From Clitopilus passeckerianus (Eukaryota; Basidiomycota; Agaricomycetes; Agaricales; Entolomataceae): a stretch of DNA of 64,000 nucleotides. How positions within the stretch are numbered: position 1 is the stretch's first letter; each line of letters begins with the position of its first letter. Location of the stretch: assembly GCA_944990035.1 (NCBI GenBank), contig CALYLX010000045.1, positions 1 to 64,000 on the forward strand, given 5' to 3'. Below the pieces are notes generated by a model. The model was not told where the DNA came from and made no database searches. It saw only the letters and a list, made by a program, of their open reading frames with translations. A program made the translations under genes and the position numbers. Shown in pieces: positions 58,265-64,000 of this stretch.

Positions 58265-60260
58265 CTACACTTTCGCCAACACAACACCACCCACGACCAC
58301 ACCGACCATAACCAGCGGAGTCATGACAAGATAACTCCAGAATATTGTCCGGCTGATCAACCTCTCAAACGCATCCCCAGACGCAGCCTGAGTTATTTGG
58401 GCGAGTGTTAGTGCAGGGGGTGAGCATAGGAGAAGGAGAAGGGATAGGATGAATATTGGACTTTTAAGAGTAGGTTAGTGTCAAGTTTCCACTTCAATTG
58501 AAGAAAGGAATGGCTCACTCATCAAACACCCCAGCCCAATCACTTGTCGCGATCCAGACCACGAGGGGCATTAACACAGCCGGTACGAGAATCATCCTCG
58601 ATACGATTGAGACGATCACCGTAGTATTCTCCCCTTTTCTACCGGGACTTTCGTCCTGCTTTTCGGGTTGAAATGTCGGGAAGGTGTTGTCGGCAGGTTG
58701 GCTAGGCTCTCCAGAAATGAGCTGAGGTGGAGAGACTGTGGCCACGGACGCCCCCAATTCTTCATCGTCCTTCTTCCTTGCCTTTTTTCTCCTCACGAAG
58801 AAGGCTTTCACATTTCCAACAAATGCATCCGATCTGCCATTCCCTTGGCTCTTCTCTCCATCCTTGACCTCTGGCACGAAATATCCTCCCAAGACGATCA
58901 ATGTCAACGGGATACTAACAGCTCCCACCTTCTCCAACATTCCCCTCACAGGTTTCAACTCTTCCTTCAGGAGGAAATGCTGAACAGGTGTAATGAGAGC
59001 AATGAGGAGGGAGATGAGAGACGCAATCAGTGGGGGAGTCAACATTGGAGAGATGGCGTTGTAGAAGGATCGAAGTTTACGCGCCATAGAGTGAAGAATG
59101 CGGTGGATGAGAGAAGGGGATTCCGGAGTGGATGGAGGAGCGGGTGCCTTCGAGTCGGATTCTGGAAGAGGTCCAGATAATCCACTCTCTTCATCTTTGC
59201 GACCGACGCCAGGAAGTGTCAGTGAAACGACACTCCCCCTTCGACTCGGCGCTTCTGAAGGAGGCAAGCTTTGAAATGCTTGCGTTGGAGAGTTTGGGAA
59301 CGAGCGGTAGCATGCCATGCTTGTACGCAGGTGGGGAGGTCGAAGGTGTGCACTCGAGTCCGTCGTGTTATCCGCGCGTGGCTTCTCGAAGGAAGGTGAA
59401 CGTGAGGTAAAGGGGGTGAGAGAGACGATGGTCGAAGAGGATGATGCCAATGGAAATTGGTCTACTGTGGGGGAGTGAGGCTCGGAGGCAAGTGGTTTTG
59501 TTGGGGTAGGCTTGACACAAGGTTCAGGTTCATCTGCAGCAGCTAGAAGTCGAACACCGAAGGACCATCGCAACTGAATGTAGTGTCAGCATAATTGAAA
59601 ACGATAGGTGAGCTAGAAAATACTTACCACCATCCCCATCGTACTCGCCACCACCAAATATGTCAATGCCCTTCCCATCATAGCATCCATATTATCCTCT
59701 CCTCCTCCATTTCTCTCCCACTTCAAACCCGGCACGCTCCCCACCAGACTCTGCATCAGTGCGATTGGGAGTGAGTTACTGTTCATGAACATACTAGCTG
59801 CGATAGCAAAGTTCCGTTGGGAGCGCCTTAGCTTGAACGGAAGGGACAGAAGAAGGGATACGATGAGGGATACGAGGGTGATGATGATGAAAGATATGGG
59901 GATGATCCAAAGGGATAGAAGCTTCTGTGGTGTTAAGAAAAATGCTACTTTGGAGAAGACGAGGGCGGGAGTGAAGAGGGAGACATTTAGGTGGTTGAGT
60001 TTCTGAGGGAGGTCGACATTAGTACGAGGAATGGAGGAAGAATAGCCCGAGACAGGGACGACACCTTTTGAGTTTTCTTGTCAAGGATACGTCGTCGAGC
60101 AAGGATGTACCCGGCAAGGCATGTCAGGAAGACTTCGAGGATAGACTGTAGGGTTGAGGGCCTTTATCAGCATATACAATACATTGCGGGGCAAATATGA
60201 ACGTACGTTGAAGACGGTATAGACCAGTTTCCCGACAGGTACTTCTGAAGGCACTCCCAT
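58265..60260 (-). CDS. auxin-efflux-carrier-like membrane transporter (PIN-like, AEC family)
   Basis: Fungal members are ER or plasma-membrane permeases of uncertain substrate. The ATG at 60260 (MGVPSEVPVGKLVYTVF) precedes introns leading to SILEVFLTCLAGYILARRRI and LDKKTQK. Next are KLNHLNVSLFTPALVFSKVA, typical of AEC helix 2, and FAIAASMFMNSNSLPIALMQ, the conserved NxNSLP. Then comes a long Pro/Ser-rich central loop (about 200 residues). The second helix bundle includes PPLIASLISLLIALITPVQH, VGAVSIPLTLIVLGGYFVPE and SRMILVPAVLMPLVVWIATS. The last exon ends WSYLVMTPLVMVGVVVGVVL at 58265. This layout of helix bundle, loop and helix bundle is that of yeast Ecm3/YNL095c-type proteins. Confidence 0.88.
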
Positions 60261-60493
60261 TGAGGTCAATAGTCAACGTATGAGGTTCTAGGAGAGGAGT
60301 GAGAAGATGCGCGGACGCTGGATAATCGAACACGCCAACCATTAGTTGAAATACGTTAGTGGTTGCATCCTCTTCTTCCATATGAAATAAATTTTGGTTG
60401 CTTCTAGGAGCCAAGAAATAAACGTTCGTCGACTGAGACGGCCTAGAGACTGCGGAAGACCCACGATTTTGATAGTGAAGCGAGATAAGGAGG

Positions 60494-61050
60494 CTAAGTA
60501 ATGCGCCAACGCTTCAAAACAAACGATAGCCTCTCTTCCTCGGCTTCGTCTCCTTGGCCCACGCTGTCGGTAAACTTCACTGAGGAACTTGAGGATACCA
60601 GTACGGTTGAAAAGATTGCCATGCTCTGTTCCGATGAACGGCGCCACACTTGGCTCCACCGCAAGCTTTTTTATGCAGTGTGGTATTAATATCGAGACAT
60701 CTCAGATTAAAGCACAAGGAAAACTCACTCACAATCATCGTTGGCGCTATCTACAACCGACGTTTCCGACAGGGACAAGGAAGGGATATACAGTTTCAGG
60801 CTCCCAGAAGCACGGTTGCCAAGTACGGTTAGGTATCTCTGCCTCGAGAAGCGCATTAGAGTGTAAAATTTCCGCTCCTTGTTTCGTCAATGAATTATTC
60901 AAGGAGACTTCATATCCGAGCTCGGTTTCGAGGAATCTGAGAGTTAAGACTCAAAGGCAGATCGCCTAGCCAATGTTACGCCAGGCAGAAGAGCATGTAG
61001 ATATCCGAGCAATGGTGGAAATGTCTCGAGGATCTCTCGAGGTCTGGTTC
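60494..61050 (-). pseudogene. gene relic or truncated hypothetical gene
   Basis: Minus-strand exon-like segments read EILETFPPLLGYLHALLPGV, then FLETELGYEVSLNNSLTKQG with AEILHSNALLEAEIPNRTWQ and PCFWEPETVYPFLVPVGNVG. After a gap they continue with VWRRSSEQSMAIFSTVLVSS and VKFTDSVGQGDEAEEERLSF, to VLKRWRIT and a stop at 60494. These are plainly protein-coding in style, but I find no in-frame ATG at the 5' end and the joins are uncertain. It may be a truncated duplicate or a gene whose first exon I missed. It lies upstream of the AEC gene on the same strand. Confidence 0.4.
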
Positions 61051-61265
61051 GAGTCAGAGGTTGTGCACAAGATACGGAAGCAATGTTCCTAGTTCTATTA
61101 ATAGACAACAACTTCGCTTCCCTAAAAGGAAAGCAAATATTTTAGAGGCTTTAGCTTGGCTGCCGAGCGTCACCCCTGTTAAGCCAAGAAATCCAGAGGG
61201 TGTACATACGCCAGCCGTCCCAGGGGACCGAAGAATCAAAGAAACAAGTGAGTATACTATCTATC

Positions 61266-61333
61266 AGCGTACGTCTATGCAATTACACGAATATATCTGA
61301 AGAAATCTAGCTTTGCTTTATTGTACAAGTCGG
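61266..61333. repeat. dispersed short repeat, copy 2
   Basis: This is the second copy of the repeat at 57581-57647, beginning AGCGTACGTCT, in the same orientation. It lies in the gene-free interval 61051-61455, which holds nothing else I can support. Confidence 0.6.
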
Positions 61334-61455
61334 ATTTGGAACGCTTTGATTTGATAGAGCGCCGTGTGTTGTCAAAACTAGGGCAATCACTGACACAGGT
61401 GCTGAACGAGAATGGTTTCGAGTCACTTTCATTTTCTTGGTAACTGAACAACAAT

Positions 61456-63816
61456 CTAGATGAGTATTATGCAATTCAAACAACGGCCGAAAGCATACCA
61501 GAAGTCAGAAAACGCAGACTTTACGTCCTTGCTTTCTTGGTGAACTGATAGAACGACACCAAGATAGCCTGCGTCAACGACAGCTTGCGAAACAGAAGGG
61601 TCCAGTGCGGATATTTGGTCAACGAAAGCGCAAAAGTATGTCTTGTATTCCCAGCCGAGCATCAGTGTCTCTGGTCGGTCCTTCAAAGCGTTACTACAGA
61701 GAGCGTCAGCGGTGCAGTTCCTTGAACATCCCAGGAAAGCTTACTTCAGTTCGCTAACAAGAAGTTTCGAGAAGCCGCAGAGGTCTTCCGTTGTCCAATG
61801 CTCCAGTTGAGGATATAGATAAAGCCCGTTCCCAGAACAGATTTCATGCAAGATAAGTCGCAGGGCATTTGATCGATGTCGCTCGGTGACCGCCAACGCA
61901 GCATTTGAGGGTCTAAGCAATCAACGGTCAGATTATGTCGATGAGGCTAATCTATACTCACCTTAGGACTTGCAGCGCTACGTTCAATTCTTCAATCACA
62001 GGGCGTATTTCAAACCCGTGGGCTTGCAAGAACCTGAGGATATCGAGATAGCCTGCGGACACGACCACTTGGCATGGTATGTCCCCACTATAGAGCGCCA
62101 GACGCGATAGGAAATACATCACAGACAATATGAAGCGGTCCTGGTCGTGCTTCCAAATAGCGCCTTTAGCGCCCTCTCGAACAATATGCCTGTGAATAGA
62201 GTTAGTAGGGGAGTAGCAAGTAATCGCCAGAACGCACCTCAGCTTGATTAGAAGGAGCTCCAGCATCCGCTTATATTCGTTCGGCTTCCATGAGGACAAC
62301 TTGCCACAAAGCTCACTTGTCATCTCGTGTAAGGTGTCGTGGAAGAAAAGTAGATCCAGCGCCATGCTTTTCTCTTGATCAGAGTATTTGCGAGCATTCT
62401 GTTCTCTGTTATGCGTTTCAGTTTTCGATTTGAAGAATCCTGAGTAGCTGCACAAACCTCAGCACATGCAACAGAATATCAAGACCATCGCGACACTGTC
62501 CGACGGTTGGAATGATTTCTCGCAGGGACAATAATATGTCCAGAAATCCTGCGCGTATCATGATCCAGCAACTCTGGCTATTCCTGGTCGAGATGCGTTT
62601 CGAGAAAACGAGAAAAGTGTGCAAGAAACGCATTTCAAACGGCGGCACTTCTTTCATCTTCTCTATTTTGAGGAACTTTGGCACCATATTAGGGTCCGCA
62701 ATGATGGCAGAAAACCTGGAATACCTGAAGTATGTCGTTAGTTAGAATGGATGATAGCATCCGGATTTCATCATACCAGGTCGGCGCGAGAGCACGTAAA
62801 ACACCTTCCATCAGCGACCTCATCTCATTGGGATTCCAACATATGTACATGTTGACAAAGGTTTCATTAGCTGACGCGATGGAACGCGCAAGGAGATTCA
62901 AAGCAGTCATCCCAACCGGTCGATGTTGGAACTCAGGCCAGTTTGAGGGGTAAGCTGCAGTATTGGCAAGTATAAGAAGCTAGCATACCTGGTGGCAATG
63001 AGCAACAGCGCTCGATATACATCCGCCATTTCCTGAGGCAAAAAGGCATCCTCTTTGATTGACAAGACGATGTCCATGAATTTCGCATCGAGTACCGCAT
63101 GGTAGGCAGAAGGGCCAGTTTGTGTGACTCTGGCCATGAGAAGTGCTGTCTGTTCGAGGGTCGGTTCCGACACCAGTCCAGGCGTGGAATTTCGCGGCAA
63201 TGTCTTTCTACCAGACACAACAGAGTTAGGATGATCATGCCGTGGTCGACGTTTCATAATCGCCTCACCCTCTGGACATCAGGGCTGTCTCAACCAACCC
63301 AAATAGAAAGACTTCCAATTCAATAACGTTCCATCGACCAAGAGCTCGGACAAGCTCCTGGGTGTGTCCACTTCGGATCTGCCCAACAACCAATCTCCTT
63401 GCAGTATCCCTCAGTTCCGCCTGATATACGCCTGGCCTAATATCAGTACCCGTGTGAGTGATGGTTATTTGGGAATTAGTGCTGCAACGTCACCTCGAGA
63501 GCTCTAGCAATGTGTCATAGAGTTTTCCAATCCCCTTGATCTTGGTGCTCTGCGCGTCTGTATGAGGAAAGCAAGAGAATACTGTCTTGACCCGGCTTTG
63601 GATGAAGACTCGGTCTGTAAGTGACCCTAGGGCTTTGACAGCCATTCCAGCAAGGCTTGGTCGTCGCTTCAAGGCCGGAGATTTCGATGAATCACTTCTT
63701 GTGAAGAAGTCGTCCAACTTTGTTTCATAGGAGTCGGTGATTGTGGATTGGGGTTCAGAGGAGGAGTCATGGAATTGGAGCGGCTGCCAGCCAGTATTGT
63801 TCGAGTCGAAATTCAT
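61456..63816 (-). CDS. large all-helical lineage-specific protein (ARM/HEAT-like)
   Basis: The ATG at 63816 starts MNFDSNNTGWQPLQFHDSSS. A disordered basic part follows (SPALKRRPSLAGMAVKALGS), then a series of helical blocks over about eight exons. They include RKTLPRNSTPGLVSEPTLEQ, HAVLDAKFMDIVLSIKEDAF, AVGMTALNLLARSIAS-like helices and ICWNPNEMRSLMEGVLRALA. Next come IRAGFLDILLSLREIIPTVG, VVSAGYLDILRFLQAHGFEI and VVDAGYLGVVLSVHQESKDV. The motif 'hA-G-(F/Y)-L-D-I/V-h-L-x-h' recurs at least four times, as in ARM/HEAT solenoids where each repeat ends in a short helix. The stop is at 61456. I know this type only from uncharacterised Agaricomycete proteins. The function is unknown; a scaffold is inferred. 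Confidence 0.68.
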
Positions 63817-64000
63817 GGGTGGAACTGTGCAGAACTCCAAACGACGTTCATTGATCCCGAGTCCTCACTTGTATACTTATAGCGGGGTAGGATCAACTTG
63901 GCCATCATCCTTTTCGAGTTCAAAGGCAAGAAAGAAGCTGACGCACAGCCTGGGTGAAATCAAGGGCTGTTTATGGAAAAGTAGTCAGGGTCGTTGATAG
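63817..64000. other. window edge, upstream sequence
   Basis: The short stretch beyond the ATG at 63816 holds no supported gene. It is the upstream region of the solenoid gene. Confidence 0.4.

Noticed and set aside
58668..59180. 170-codon plus-strand open frame
   Set aside because: It is antisense to the central loop of the AEC transporter, and no motif is seen.
60342..60659. 105-codon minus-strand open frame upstream of the AEC gene
   Set aside because: It lacks an ATG at its start. A different frame of the same strand has the stronger coding pattern and is listed as the relic.
1..64000. tRNA, rRNA, CRISPR arrays, intact transposons
   Set aside because: I scanned by eye for tRNA B-box-like GGTTCGANTCC, regular direct repeats and transposase or reverse-transcriptase motifs and found none that held up. 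A covariance-model scan would be decisive for tRNA.

Overview
The window is nuclear DNA of a filamentous basidiomycete, most likely an Agaricomycete. Almost every gene is cut by short introns of about 47-60 nt with GT/AG ends and a CTGAC/CTGAT-like branch site. Genes lie on both strands at close spacing. The proteins have fungal and basidiomycete characters: F-box/LRR proteins, Ser/Thr-rich secreted proteins, a PIN-like carrier, a YAT-type permease, GH16 and a P450. I see no operons, CRISPR arrays, rRNA, tRNA or intact transposons. Exon borders were worked out by eye, so gene ends are firmer than internal borders.

Layout. 1-2548: no recognisable gene. 2549-3777 (+): lunapark-type ER membrane protein. 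5288-6079 (+): small P-loop NTPase with an 11-nt microexon. 6222-7566 (-): one-pass membrane glycoprotein. 7703-8258 (-): doubtful gene. 9694-11475 (+): F-box protein with three -1 frameshifts. 11587-12622 (+): tandem pair of small, probably mitochondrial proteins. 13648-19998 (-): four tandem coiled-coil genes, three with a shared C-terminal module resembling DUF6697. 20107-22062 (-): mitochondrial methionyl-tRNA synthetase, divergent from 22236-24978 (+), an auxilin/Swa2-type J protein. 25223-26640 (-): phosphatase with an active and a degenerate domain, divergent from 26780-27675 (+), a LAMTOR1/Ego1-like protein.

28045-30937 (-): two tandem secreted proteins, one with a duplicated exon-intron unit. 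31701-32973 (+): conserved protein of unknown function. 33228-34954 (-): phytase. 35503-36767 (+): cysteine-cluster protein. 37266-37792 (-): unresolved small gene. 37851-39350 (-): GH16 glucanase, then 39889-41905 (-): P450. 43828-45020 (-): membrane-anchored low-complexity protein. 45702-47050 (-): PCD1/NUDT8-type Nudix hydrolase, divergent from 47823-51012 (+), a WW-domain membrane protein. 51249-53369 (-): PTR2 peptide transporter. 54802-57222 (-): amino-acid permease. 58265-60260 (-): auxin-efflux-carrier-like protein. 60494-61050 (-): gene relic. 61456-63816 (-): large helical lineage-specific protein.

The genes do not form one pathway. Several could serve nutrient acquisition (phytase, GH16 glucanase, peptide transporter, amino-acid permease, possibly the LAMTOR1-like nutrient-sensing scaffold), but nothing in the sequence shows that they are co-regulated. 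The most unusual features are the local duplications: the coiled-coil/DUF6697-like array, the WSRAG-motif pair, the secreted pair, the duplicated mini-exons and the active/dead double phosphatase.
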